From Cannabis sativa (Eukaryota > Streptophyta > Magnoliopsida > Rosales > Cannabaceae): a stretch of DNA of 64,000 bases. The translations under genes and the position numbers were made by a program. The notes beneath the pieces were generated by a model, which had not been told where the DNA came from, made no database searches, and saw only the letters and a list, made by a program, of their open reading frames with translations. Positions 23,487 to 35,045 of this stretch are shown piece by piece (positions within the stretch are counted from its first letter, which is position 1; every line of letters begins with the position of its first letter). The stretch lies in NCBI RefSeq assembly GCF_029168945.1, contig NC_083601.1, forward strand, positions 36,135,660-36,199,659, in the 5' to 3' direction.

Positions 23487-24099
23487 AATTAAAAAAATAA
23501 ATGTGATATTAATTAAATACCTACCTATTTTAAATAAAAAAAATAGAGATTATGCTACCAATTGATTATTTCTTTCAAATAATATTAAAAGTAACTTTTT
23601 TTTTTTTTTCAATTTGTTGTTGTTATTATTTAATTGCCAAAATAGAACAATCTAAAAATTGGTTTTTTTTAATTATTTTTATTCAAAATAATAATAATAA
23701 AAGATATTATACTATTTAAAAGTATACTTTTTTAATAATATTTATTCAACGTAATACAAATCACATCTAGCTTATTTTTAATCCCTAATTGATTTATAGT
23801 TGTTTCATCTTTTAATTTATTTTATTGTGGTTGTTGTTTCACCAAGTCATCCATATTAAAGAGTCTTTAAGGGCAAAAGGTGAGATAATGATGTCGAGGT
23901 TGCAACTCAAAAGATTAATGTATAATTTTTATTGTCTTTGTTTGGTTTCAAAGACTTATTTTGTTTTGTTTATATATTTTTTTGATGTATTTAGTAAGAA
24001 GAATTATACAATCTTAAATGGTTTATGTCTCTCACTTTTTCTGTTTATAATTAGTTAATTTTCAATTTTAATTTAGTTATTATATGGTTCTTAAAAAAA

Positions 24100-25900
24100 A
24101 AATTATATCATTGAATTAAGTCATACATTTATTAGTTGTATTTGAGTTTTATAATTGAAATTTGTTTTAGTTTCATGTTTATTAAGTCTTACAATTACGT
24201 TATTTTTTAGTTGTTATATTGTTATTTTTATGTTGTTCAATACATGATATACTTACAGTTTTGTTTAACTATTAATCGTATTTTAACGATGTATTATTTT
24301 ATTAATTTTGTCATCTTAATATTTTTTAGGTGCGTGATAAGACCTCTGATGGTGTTTACAAGTTGAACCTTCTAAAGAAAAATATTACAAGGCTTATAAC
24401 TTATTTTTTTATTTGTCTTGTTTGTAACGTTATCTGCTTGTAGTTCATTCATTTGAAGAAAAAAATCATAGTAGAAAGTTGTTTTATAGTTTGTTTAATG
24501 TTGTTTTGATGTTGTTTTAATTGTTGCAGGACTTGATTTCTAGTAATGGTGAACTTCAAAGCTGATGAGAATAGACTTGTTGTTCATTTCTATTTCTTTG
24601 GTAGAATGAAGTGAGTTACATACATAGAAAGTGTAAAAGAAAATGTTCAAAAGTCTTCCAAGAAGGTTGAAGCTACTGTGCATGGATTAATGATTTAGAA
24701 ATATTTGGTTTTGGTTGTAGCTGAAGAGCAAAATATTTTTGTAAGAAACGTTGCTTTTATATTTTTTTAAACTTTTTTCTAATTAATTTCACATGTATCT
24801 TGCATGTGATATTGAACATTATAATTTCCTTTTAAGTTGTTTATATCTTTTAGTACAGTGAGAAACAACTCTTATTATATTATTAATTTCTACATCGAGT
24901 GTTGGTATATTTATATTCTTTTCTTTTTAGAAAAAAGACTATAGTTGTTAATATGTTTTTTTAACTGTTAACAACTATTTAACAACGATATAAAAACATA
25001 AAAAACAATTGATGAACAAATAATTATAGATTCTTCAATATTTAGCTTATCCGAGTGTTTGATTTTAGTTTTATTCTTGTTGTTTTGTAGTTGATTCCTG
25101 ACACTACATTTAATTGTTTGTTAGTTGTTATTAAGATGTTTAAGAAATAGAAAAATGAGTATATTTTTAGTTTATTTATAGGCATTATTGAGTTAGTATA
25201 CAAGTATTTTGTAGTTGCTTGTAAATTTATTTTTTCTTCTAGAGGTGATGCAATTTGTGGAGTTGTTTACATGTCTATGTAATTTGCATATTGTAGTGAA
25301 GTTGTTATACAGTTGTTTATTTATTGTTATTTAGTTGTTTATTCAATAGAAATGAATATATATATATACATATTTTTTTATTTGTGTGTTGTTTTTTATT
25401 TATTTTTCAAAGAGAAATTTTAAAAAATATTATTTTTTATATTTTATTTTCAATTTTACGACGTAAAACTTTTATTTATAAAAAGACGTTTTTAAAGTTA
25501 AAAATTATACTTTTCTTAACAAAAAATAAAAAAACAACTAAAAATAACGAGAAAACAACCTCACGACAACTATAAATCAACTAAATAAACTATAAAATTA
25601 CAAAAAATAACCAAAAAAACAACATCATGACAACTATAATAAATAATGTGTTCAGTAAAACCAAAAAAAAAAACAACTAAAGAACAACTAAAGCAACTAG
25701 AAAATAATTATACAACACCTAGACAACAGCATGAAAATAACTGTAAAACAACAACAAAACAGCTATACAAAATTTATACGAATTTATGATTTTTTTAAAG
25801 GAAAAATAATGTTGTTTTCATGTTGTCGTAAAGTTATGCTTTATTTTTGCAACGTGTCAACAACGGTCTTTTTAAACAACTTAAAAACAACAGTTTGTAA
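24100..25900. repeat. GTT/AAC-rich arms, possible decayed Mutator-like element
   Basis: From about 24150 to 25330 the plus strand is rich in TTGTTGTTTT/TAGTTGTT motifs. From about 25500 to 25890 the complementary AACAACTA motifs dominate, so the two arms are loosely inverted. Candidate weak terminal inverted repeats start near 23230 (GGGATTTTTATACTAG) and end near 25995 (complement of GGATTATTTTAG). No transposase or target duplication could be seen. This is low-confidence, and simple-sequence bias is an alternative. Confidence 0.25.
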
Positions 25901-26989
25901 GGGAAAAAAGTCGATAAAAGGTAAAAAAAAAAAAAAATTGTTAAAAAAAGTAAAAATTTTGTTATTTTTGAGTATTTCTAAAATAATCCTCCTAAATTAT
26001 ATATCTGTATTATGATTAATATTTTTTTATTCTATTTTAATTAATTTATTTAGTTATAATCACCCTACAAAAATACATAATCAAAATAATGATATAATAG
26101 TATACATACAAAGTAATTACAATCTAATTCACCAAACAAAATTGAATATAATATATTTTTGTATGTTATAAAATAAAAATTGTTTACTGAAGTAAAATCT
26201 CTAATGAATAAAGTCCCTAACACTACTCTTTTTTTTAAAAAACAAAAAAAAATCTTTAAACAAATATAACATATACTCCCAATATAAAATTTCGTACATA
26301 AATTCACAACCTTCAAAAAAATTTCTATATAAAATATATATATTATTTATAATGTGAAGAATAAGATCAAAAGAGAATTATATTGATAGATGGATCTCAT
26401 CATGTAATTTATATACGTACATTATATACATTGACGGAGGAAGAAGAAAATTCAATAGGTATTTTTGAAAAAAAAAAAAACTTTTGAATTTCCTTTTTTG
26501 TTTAATTTCCCTTACTAACCTAAAAATGTAAAATTTAAGTCTAAAATACCTATTATAGAAAAAATCCCTTTCAAATACCACAAAGTATATGAATCAAGAA
26601 TATAAAAAATAGATAAATATTATTTTAAATTTTCTGTTTTAGAAAAATTATTAAGTGAATTTTTTATTTTGTTAAATAATAAATTGACTATATATATTTT
26701 TTTAAAATAATACTAAATAATTCTTTAAATTTATTTTTATCGAATAAAATTTAATACTTATCCAATTTTGAAGTATTATAACAAATTAATTATACTTTCC
26801 ATATTTGTTATGTTAATTTTTTTTTTCAAATTTGTCCTATTACAAAAAAAGAAAAATAGTTAGAAATTGAAATTTAATATTATATTTGTACTGTTTCAAA
26901 AAAAAAATATAAGCTCAATTTTATTATTTAACCCAAAAAAATCAAAATAGTAACTTTTAGAGTTTAAAGTAAACAATTTAAGGTGAGAA

Positions 26990-27430
26990 CACATCTGATC
27001 TCACCTTGTCAGGTGGAATTTTGGTAGGTCCACTATTGCTAGCCAGTCACTATCCCTGTGTGCTGGGCATCCCTTTTTATTGCGGCGATTAAAATACACG
27101 CGCATTAAATTGGGGGTGACTGGTGAGTATCTGCTTTGTTGGCGCCAACGTGGGCTGACGATGACTCAGCTGAAAACCGTAACAACAATGAAAAAATTAC
27201 TTGGGCTTAAGGTGAAGGCCAGTGAGTGGGCTGTAGGGCCCATACTGGTCAATTCTCCTTGTTTCAAATTACGTCTGCGGATTTTCACAGTCAAATAGTA
27301 ACGAACACGATTCATCCACGCCGTCAATTAAGAATGCCGCCATCTTTTGTAATCGTTGTGGATCTCTACACGTGTCACGGCTTCAACACTGAATTTCAAA
27401 GTGTAAAAGGTTATCACTGTTAAGCATTTT
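26990..27430. other. GC-elevated island of unknown nature
   Basis: About 440 bases of balanced composition in otherwise AT-rich DNA, with CpG sites, a GTTGGCGCCAAC palindrome near 27139 and an ACACGTGT G-box-like site near 27369. Short open frames here (72 and 65 codons) do not resemble a protein I know. It may be a remnant of a lost gene or promoter. Confidence 0.4.
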
Positions 27431-29106
27431 AGATCAGTTTCTCTGATTGGTTTCGCCATAGGGTCAAATCAAGTAAATTCAACCTCAATCCATAAATCCA
27501 TATTAAGTCGTACAATATATATATTTTATTTCATTTATTGTGGACTTGATATATATAAATATATTTTGCTTTTCAAATGGGTGCTTTCCGCTTTATTGGA
27601 CATGGAATATTACATGGTAAGGTGTGTTAGTTTAATACATTGTACTCAGAAAAAAAAAAAAACATGGTTTGGTGTGTTAGTTTAAATTCATATATTAACA
27701 AGTCTAAATTGATCTTCAATGCCATTTATTTTTTATTATTACATATATACCAGTCAATCTATATTATATATAAATTCCCATAAACAAACTTAATTAAAAG
27801 AACATATATGAGTAGTTTAATGTATGAACTAAAAAGTTTCCCTAATTAATGCACTTTTTTTAAAACATTCCTTCTTCATAATGAAATTTTAGTATTATTG
27901 AATGTATAAAAGCCTTATAGCTTAAACTTTAATAATCAAGATCTTTAAGTTTCCCTCCAAAGCAGTCTAATTGATACACAAAAAAGAAGAAGAAACCAAT
28001 AAGTGACTCGATTTTTTTTTTTCAGTAGCTAGCTAGTAATTAATATATCTCTACAATTTAATTGACGAAATTAGAAACAGTTTTTTTTTTTTTGAGAAAA
28101 AAAAAAGCACTTTTCACTTATATATAAAACAAGCATTATATATATACTGGATCAAAAAAAAAAAAAAAACACGTATTAAAATATATTATACGTACTAAAC
28201 CTTTTAGGCAGATAGCAAGTAATTAAATGAATTTCAAGAACGGAAATAATTAATATACTAAAATATTGCAACATATATACATAGGTTATGGGAATAAATA
28301 CAAATAATGTAATTTAAGGAAGAAAAATAGGCAATTGAATATTGTTAATTAACAATAACCAAATATACGACTTAAAGGGCGCTTTTCTTTTAAGATCCCT
28401 TGATTTGGATGTAACAAAAAGAAAGAGCCAAAAATATGACATTGGACCACAGTTGTTAGTGGTAGCACCACTTGATGATAAACACCCATAAAAATGTTAT
28501 ATCTTTATATAATTCATATATGTACTACGTCTGGAATGTGTAATGCATTATGCGTATATATATACGAGAATTCCAAAATTATATAACCATATAATGATAT
28601 CCAGTGCAGCTAGCAATGTCTACATCTATATATAATTGAATTATGTATATTTCCCTTTATTATTTTAACTAAATGATGAATATACATATATTAATAATTT
28701 AGCTATATATATAGGTGACACTAAGACGCTAGCGTTAGAAGCTAATAATGATGCTTTTGATCGATCTTGGGTTTGAATTATGCATGTATGCATTTATGTG
28801 ATCCACTCGTATAAAGCTAATTTAAAGGGAAGGAACGGTCTAGCTAGCTTTTACAATGCAGTGGACCAAACATTGGACTTTTCACAAATAATTATCTCTA
28901 CTATATAGTTATATTACTCTATCTCTCTCTATCTAGAAAAATGTTTGCATCATTAATATATTACTCACATGGAGTTTATTCGGTACCCACTACCCATTCG
29001 TTTTGCCCACGTGATGAGTAAATTAGTTTCTTATAAAAAATCCTACAAAATCTTAATTCTCTCATACTATATACATATACAAAAGTAGTTATGTTCGATT
29101 AATCAC
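27431..29106. other. AT-rich intergenic DNA, nothing recognised
   Basis: AT-rich sequence with homopolymer runs and TATA-type repeats. A local direct duplication (ATGGT...GGTGTGTTAGTTTAA) occurs near 27614 and 27664. There is no gene signal. Confidence 0.6.
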
Positions 29107-29133
29107 CACTACAAACTTTATTTTTACACTATG

Positions 29134-29821
29134 TAAGACTGTTCATCCGATCCAATCCCCATTTTTTTGGTCAAATAACATCCAATCCAGATCTAATCCA
29201 ATCCAATCCGCACAATAGATCCAATCCAATTCAATCCGCACAATAGCTCCAATCTGCAAAAGTACAGATTAAATCGGTTACTTTAGATTGGTTACTTTTT
29301 AATATTAAATTTAATATTTATGAAAAAAAATATTTTTTTTTTCACATAACTAGCAACAAAATAAAACAAATTATAGTTATTTTATGTCTCCAACAACACA
29401 TTAAATAAATAAAATAACAAATTAAAAATTTAAGGAAGAAAAAAAATTGTATATATAAAAAAAATATTTAATTTTATTTTAAATTGTATGTAGAAAAAAA
29501 AAATATAAGAATGGAATATACATTTTATCTATTAAATTTTGCAATATAATTGTATTATATGTAATAGACTTTTAAATTACTATTTTCTTTATATTAAAAT
29601 GTTATTTGTATATATAATTTTTTAATTTTGTTATAAATATGTATGGATTGGATTGGATCGGTTACTTTTACATGTCAATCAACATTCAATCCGCACAAGT
29701 GCGGAGTTTGAATTTTCCAATCCAATCCAATCCGCACAAGTACGAATATCCGCACTTTGCGGATTGGATTGGATTGGATCGTGCGGATTGGATTGGATCG
29801 GCTATTTTATGAACACCCCTA
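29134..29821. mobile_element. hAT-like non-autonomous transposon, 688 bp
   Basis: Terminal inverted repeats TAAGACTGTTCAT (29134) and the complement of TAGGGGTGTTCAT (ending 29821) match at 10 of 13 positions. Both ends are flanked by the 8-bp direct repeat ACACTATG (29126-29133 and 29822-29829), the hAT-type target duplication. The sub-terminal arms carry many copies of GGATTGGATTGGATC and CCAATCCAATCCGCAC in opposite orientation. There is no transposase, so mobilisation in trans is inferred. A 100-codon open frame at 29653-29955 is made of these repeats and is not a gene. Confidence 0.88.
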
Positions 29822-29824
29822 ACA

Positions 29825-30946
29825 CTATGTTTGGTAGGAGGGGGAGATGGGTGGATGGAGAGGGGTGGAGAGGGAGAGTGATGAAAGGAGAGAGTAAATC
29901 ATTTGTTTGGCAAGAGAGAGAAAGAGGGAGACATTCTCCCTCTCCAAACCTTTAAAATTTAATCTCTCCAAATTTAAAAGGATTGTAAAAAAAAATAAAA
30001 TACATTTTACAAATGACAATAACTATCCTTAAAAGAATAATAAAATTTTATTGTTAGAAGGATAATTTTATAATTTTACTAATCAATTTTTTCTCCATCC
30101 TTCCCACCTCACACCTAATACCAAACAATACAAAGGAGATTAAGGGCCCATTTGGCACATCTTTTGGAAAAGCCAAAAGCTGCTTTTCAAAAAAGCTGTA
30201 ACAAAAAAGTGTTTGGTAAGCAGTTAAAAAACAGCTTATTGAAGAATTTATAGAAAAGTTACAGCTAAAAGCTAAAGCTGGTACAACCCAACTTTTAGAA
30301 AAAACTGTTTTGATTAAAAGACTCTATAATAAATTATTTTTACTAAAAATTTATTTAATTATTTATTATATATTATAAAAAATAAAAATATTTTTTAAAT
30401 GAAAAAATTTAAAAATAAATAATATTTAAATTTCTAATTTTTTATTTTATTTTAAAAAATATTTTATATTTTATATTTTTATTATTAACAAACAATATCA
30501 ATTTATGTTTCTTATAAACTACAATTTTATCTTTTACAAGTTAAAAATATAATTTAAAAATATTAAAAATTATTTTTATCAAATGCATATAAATTTATAC
30601 TGTAGAAAAAAAATAATTAAAAATATATAAAAAAAATATAAATTTTATATAACCTATATTTTTTTATGTATTTGTGATTATAATGAACTAGATTAAAATA
30701 TTATCATTATTATAATAGAGTTTTAACAAGTCACAGTACTTTAAAAATTATAATTTACCAAACACTCAGCTTAGCTTTTTTCTACAGTTCTGCTACAGTT
30801 GTTTTTTCTCACAGCATAGCTACAGCTGCTTATTCCCACAGCACAGTTGTGCCAAACTGGCCCAACAATCCTCTCCATCCCTCTTACTCTCTATCCTCTC
30901 TAACCTCTCCATCCATCCTACTCTCCCTCCCTCCCACCAAACATAG
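29825..30946. mobile_element. Inverted-repeat element with GA-rich arms
   Basis: The left end CTATGTTTGGTAGGAGGG and the complement of the right end CTATGTTTGGTGGGAGGG match at 17 of 18 positions. GA-rich sub-terminal arms (GGATGGAGAGG) are inverted between the two sides. The hAT-like element is inserted at its left edge (its target ACACTATG overlaps this terminus), and a second MITE (30144-30863) is nested inside. Without that insert it is about 400 bp, a MITE size. No target duplication was established. Confidence 0.6.
30144..30863. mobile_element. GGGCC-type MITE nested in inverted-repeat element
   Basis: The left end GGGCCCATTTGGCACA and the complement of the right end GGGCCAGTTTGGCACA match at 14 of 16 positions. 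Inner arms contain AAAAGCTG/CAGCTTTT-type inverted motifs. This is a common plant MITE architecture. It is 720 bp, AT-rich inside, with no coding capacity. Clear target duplications were not found. Confidence 0.7.
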
Positions 30947-31682
30947 CCTTAGTGTCAATTTTAGGCTGACACTTATATTTATTTTATGGAATCGATACCT
31001 ATCTTACCAAAACATAAAGTATATTCATTGTATTAATTTTAAAGTGAGACTTTTGGATATTAGTATTAGTTCTGAACCGACACTTATAGGTATACAATTT
31101 ATTTTTGCACTATATGTCTTGATTTAGAACCGACGACACTAAAATAAAACTTTAAGATCTGGCCCCAAATTGCTTCGAGCCAAATCTGAAATCCAAACAA
31201 TAAAATTTACATTATTGAATCCAGAAACAAAACGGACATATTTTTAATACCTAATTTATAAAACACAATCATAGACAAGTCAACAAAATTCAAGAGATCA
31301 GTCCAAAATAAATTGCAATCCAATTTGCTTTATCCAATAGATCCTGTAACAATAATTATTACACATCAAAATATAAATTCTTCAAAAGGTATTTTAATTC
31401 ACGATAAAATATACATCAAACCTTGTGGTTTTGGCTTGAAATCACAATTAATTACACTACTAAAAAGTTGGCTTTTAGTGATACTCTTTAATAACTCGCA
31501 TAAAAGTGCGAGTCATTAAAAAGTTAGTGCTAAGTTATAGTGACCTACACAAAAAGTCTTTGAAAATTCAGTATTAGTGTCCTACAATCCGGGTCACTAA
31601 ATATATGAAGTCACTAAAGTGTAACTCCTATAATTTCTATTATTTTTTTAAATAAATATTAATCTATTAGTCATTGAAGAAA
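30947..31682. other. CACTA-type scraps, otherwise unrecognised
   Basis: Contains AGTGTCAATTTTAGGCTGACACT and GAACCGACACT motifs (30951-31137), typical of sub-terminal repeats of plant CACTA elements, and a CACTACTAAAAAGT string at 31455. CACTACAAAC also occurs at 29107, left of the nested MITEs, so an older CACTA element may have hosted them. Its ends could not be paired. Confidence 0.35.
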
Positions 31683-31880
31683 CTAACTAGCTAGGAGTAC
31701 AACAATTGATCTTGAACTTCCCATTCTTGAAAGCAACCTCTTAAGGATAAACTGAATCGGAGATGAAGTCTTGAAATTGATGACCATGAATGGCTGAGAG
31801 AATTTGGGAATACCAAGGAGGAAATTGTTGTCATCGAGCTTCACTGAAACTTTGTGTGCGAACACGAGGCGGACCTACAT
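31683..31880 (-). pseudogene. Decayed copia gag fragment
   Basis: The minus-strand reading gives VKLDDNNFLL and, after a one-base frame change, a stretch resembling the copia gag segment following it (SAIHGHQ). This matches the start of the plant copia gag capsid. It is short and frameshifted with no surrounding element recognised. Confidence 0.45.
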
Positions 31881-31970
31881 GTAGGCGAGGCGGAGCAGTC
31901 GCCCCCCCTGAAAAAGAAAATCGGAAAAAAATTTATATGCAATTTAGTTAGTTACAACATATATTTGTAA

Positions 31971-32298
31971 CACTACAAATAATTTTACTTTTACTCACAA
32001 CAAAATTTATGACTAAAGATAAAAAAAATTATGGCTAATTACAAATTATCATTATTGTGTTGTGACTAAAAGGTCCGTGACTAAAAATTCTAGACACAAA
32101 AATTACAATTTGTTGTGACTAAATGTGTTTTAGTCACAATATTTGTTGTGACTAAAACTAAATTAGTCACAACTTGTAACTAAATACTATGTTTTAGTCA
32201 CAAGTAACTTTTTGTTGTGACTAAAAGTCTTATTTAGTCACAACAAATTTATGTTGTAAATAAAAAGTTGTCACTTAAAGTAGCAGTTTTTTGTAATG
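31971..32298. mobile_element. CACTA-type MITE, 328 bp
   Basis: It starts CACTACAAATAA and ends with the complement of CATTACAAAAAA, flanked by the 3-bp duplication TAA (31968-31970 and 32299-32301). It is filled with inverted TTGTGACTAAA/TTTAGTCACAA sub-terminal repeats. Terminal motif, 3-bp duplication and sub-terminal repeats together identify a non-autonomous CACTA element. Confidence 0.88.
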
Positions 32299-32755
32299 TA
32301 ATAAAAAGTGATATTTATCGACATAATATTACTTTTAGGGGAATGGTTAAACTAGATTATACATAAAATAGAGATCGATGGTTCAATTCTCATAAAGAGT
32401 GTTGTTTTTTTTCCTTTCTAACTTTATTTTTGCTCTTTTACCTTACAAAAAAAAAATTATGCTCTCCCTCATTTTAAAAGGTCTACCTACCACTGTTAGA
32501 TTAAAGGTTTGAAGCTTTTGGAGTGGCGCAATCTTTGAGCAAACTATGAATGAAAGGAAAATGGTCGGAGAAGACCTAGTGTGAAAGCAGAAAAATAGGA
32601 AAAAAAAAAAAAACTACCCTGATATACTATGTTGAGAGAAATTTGAAAACTAAATGAAGAGTGATATATTGAAATTGATTCTCAATGATTGAATGAATCT
32701 GAGCATATATATACAAGCTGACAAGTTAGTTAGAGTGGTTATAAGAGAGAATAAA

Positions 32756-33545
32756 TGTTAGAGATTTTATTACAATGGAAGAAAATCAAGATATTACAAC
32801 TTTATTGTAATACAATACAAGGACCAACAAAGAGATTAAATAAATGTTACAACAATATAATATACAATATATATACACTATATATATTATATATAAGAAA
32901 TGTAGAAGAAGATAAGAACACATGTAATATAATATATGTATATATATAACAAGAGAATAATATATATGTATATATATAAACACTCACTCACAACCTTGAG
33001 TGTAGATTAGTAGGGATCACCATGACTTGAACAAGGTATTACACCTTTGTCCAAAAGCTTATTTCCCCCTATCTCTAAGCATTAAGGGAACTCTCATGGA
33101 AATAGCTTTGGGAATTATCAAGCCTTAGGGTTTTCTAGCAAAGTGCTTTCTTGATAGAAAACTTCTTCTCTCAATGAGCACATTAGACTCCTTTATATAG
33201 TGTTTAGGTGATCACTCTTAGGATTCAAACACACCATCTCATTTCTCTCATAAAATGAGCATTAATATAGTTTGTAACAACTATATTTCAAACCATTTGA
33301 ATCCTATCATCAAATTGTGTAACATCTCTTTTATTACACAATATTATGATCAACCAAAAGAAGTTACAAAAGCAATTAACTTTGTAACTCTTCTCCATGT
33401 TATAAAGTGTAGGTTACAATTTTTAGGTTAAATAAATTATATGTTACACAATTTATTTACCAAACACCTAATACATATTATTCACATAATAATATATATT
33501 ACTACATTTTAATCTACACTTATTATATTATAAAATAATATAACA
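32756..33545 (-). mobile_element. Solo LTR of copia-type retrotransposon, TSD ATAAA
   Basis: A 790-bp unit with TGTTA...TAACA ends and a perfect 5-bp direct repeat ATAAA on both sides (32751-32755, 33546-33550). The minus strand has a TATA-type motif CTATATAAAGGAG at about 33188-33200, which sets its orientation. No primer site, coding part or second LTR adjoins it, so this is a solo LTR left by LTR-LTR recombination. Confidence 0.85.
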
Positions 33546-33550
33546 ATAAA

Positions 33551-34769
33551 TATCTATGTGTACAATAACAGAAATGTAACAAACTTAGCTATAACAATAG
33601 TATGTTATTTCTTTCATCTTCTATTTATTTGTGTTCTTTATTTTTTATGTTATTACTAATTTGTTGTAACATACTCTTCATCTTCATTTAATATTTATTC
33701 AATATATATGTTGGACTTTATACTTTATTGTAATAGAGTTATATTTTCTTGGGCATTTATTTCATTAATTGTAAATAACATCTCTATTCTAACAGTAATA
33801 ATAATAAGTTCGTAAAACGTTTGTAATATTATCAATGTATTAATATGTATAATAATAATAATATGTATTAACAGTAATAATAATATGTATGTATAATCTA
33901 CTCCAAAAGGACCCCAACCATCAATTCTAAATCTCTTGTATGTTTCCTATTTGCTTTATTTTGTTTGGCTTTGTGTAACAATACATTTTGACATTGGAAT
34001 CTTTTGTTGTGGATGAAAAAGTCAGGCATACATATATCACACAGCTAGCTATAGGGTTAATTACTATCTTCATGTTATCAAGGGTCCTACGTATGGCAGA
34101 TAATTTATTAGGTTTTACTGTTTCGACCTTTTTCCTTCCACTTCTTCTCATACATAATAATTATATATGTGCAAAGACAAATGATTTATTCGACATTTTT
34201 AGAAAAACTATATATATGGCCTCAATCATCTGAAAACAAGTGAACCCAAGCAAAAGGAACACTGACGAGGACCAGATCTGAGGAGATAATACTAATGAAT
34301 ATTGGCTTAATTAATATGAATATGATCATAATTATATTGTCTCCCACTTCTCTATGGTCTTCTCATCAATGCTCTATAATATTATTAATTAGCATAAATT
34401 TTTTTATTTCGGACAGTATTATTAATAAACAATGTAATGAGTGTTAGAAATTTATATACAGTTGTTCATCATTCATAACACAAATTGGCAGTATAGGCTT
34501 CGTAATAATTATTACGCGACTTTTAGGTGCTTATCTTTTTTATAAGTTTTTTGAAACAAATAATCACCCATACCCATCATAGACACGTGGCTATACAGTT
34601 TTTTTTTTCTTCATAGGAAATGGATTATAGTTTTACAGAAGAGCGGTTACAAACAACATATGAACAATTACAATCAATCCAAAAGTACAATATATGATAT
34701 AGCCCAACTCTAAAATAATTTTTTTCTTTTAAATAAAATCATCAATTTATTAATTACAATCTATAGTGA
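33551..34769. other. AT-rich intergenic DNA, nothing recognised
   Basis: AT-rich, with short AATAAT-type microsatellites (33798-33885). Open frames here are short and resemble no known protein. Confidence 0.6.
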
Positions 34770-34918
34770 TTACATGACTAAAATTTAGAGTGACACGATT
34801 AGCAACTAAATAGGATGCTCGATCTAAGAAGTGAGCAACACTATTTACAGAACGTCTAATAAAATTGACAGAAACATTTCTCAAATCATTTAACATCATC
34901 TTACAATCAGAAATATTG
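34770..34918 (-). pseudogene. LINE RNase H domain fragment
   Basis: The minus-strand reading contains DCKMMLNDLRN and, 6 residues later, RRSVNSVAHFLDRAS. This matches the C-terminal end of the RNase H-like domain found in plant LINE (L1) elements and related proteins. Only about 49 residues remain, with no RT nearby. Confidence 0.6.
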
Positions 34919-35045
34919 TAAAACATTGTCCCACATGGATTAAATGTAAAAGTATTAAGCCATATATAAGAACATGGGCTACTCTACTTATTGCCAATTA
35001 GTTTTGAGATAAAACTCCATAATTCTCAACATGGTATAAGACTAT
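34917..35045 (+). repeat. LTR-like scrap with degenerate Met-tRNA primer site
   Basis: It starts TGTAAAACATTGTCCCACAT and ends CTCAACA at 35031, followed directly by TGGTATAAGA, a one-mismatch version of the TGGTATCAGA primer site. A short LTR (about 115 bp) with CCCACAT near the start is typical of small copia/TRIM-type LTRs. No partner LTR was found. Confidence 0.45.

Noticed and set aside
23280..23492. 70-codon Phe/Ser/Leu-rich frame
   Set aside because: Product of a T-rich tract and a TC microsatellite.
24300..24750. Possible transposase exons in the GTT-rich region
   Set aside because: Some splice-like strings (TTGTTGCAG) exist, but no translated segment resembles a transposase.
29653..29955. 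100-codon frame
   Set aside because: Made of GGATTGGATT repeats across the end of the hAT-like element into a GA-rich arm.
30144..30863. Target duplication for the GGGCC-type MITE
   Set aside because: Flanks (GAGATTAA and AACAATCC) do not match at 3, 8 or 9 bp, so none is claimed.
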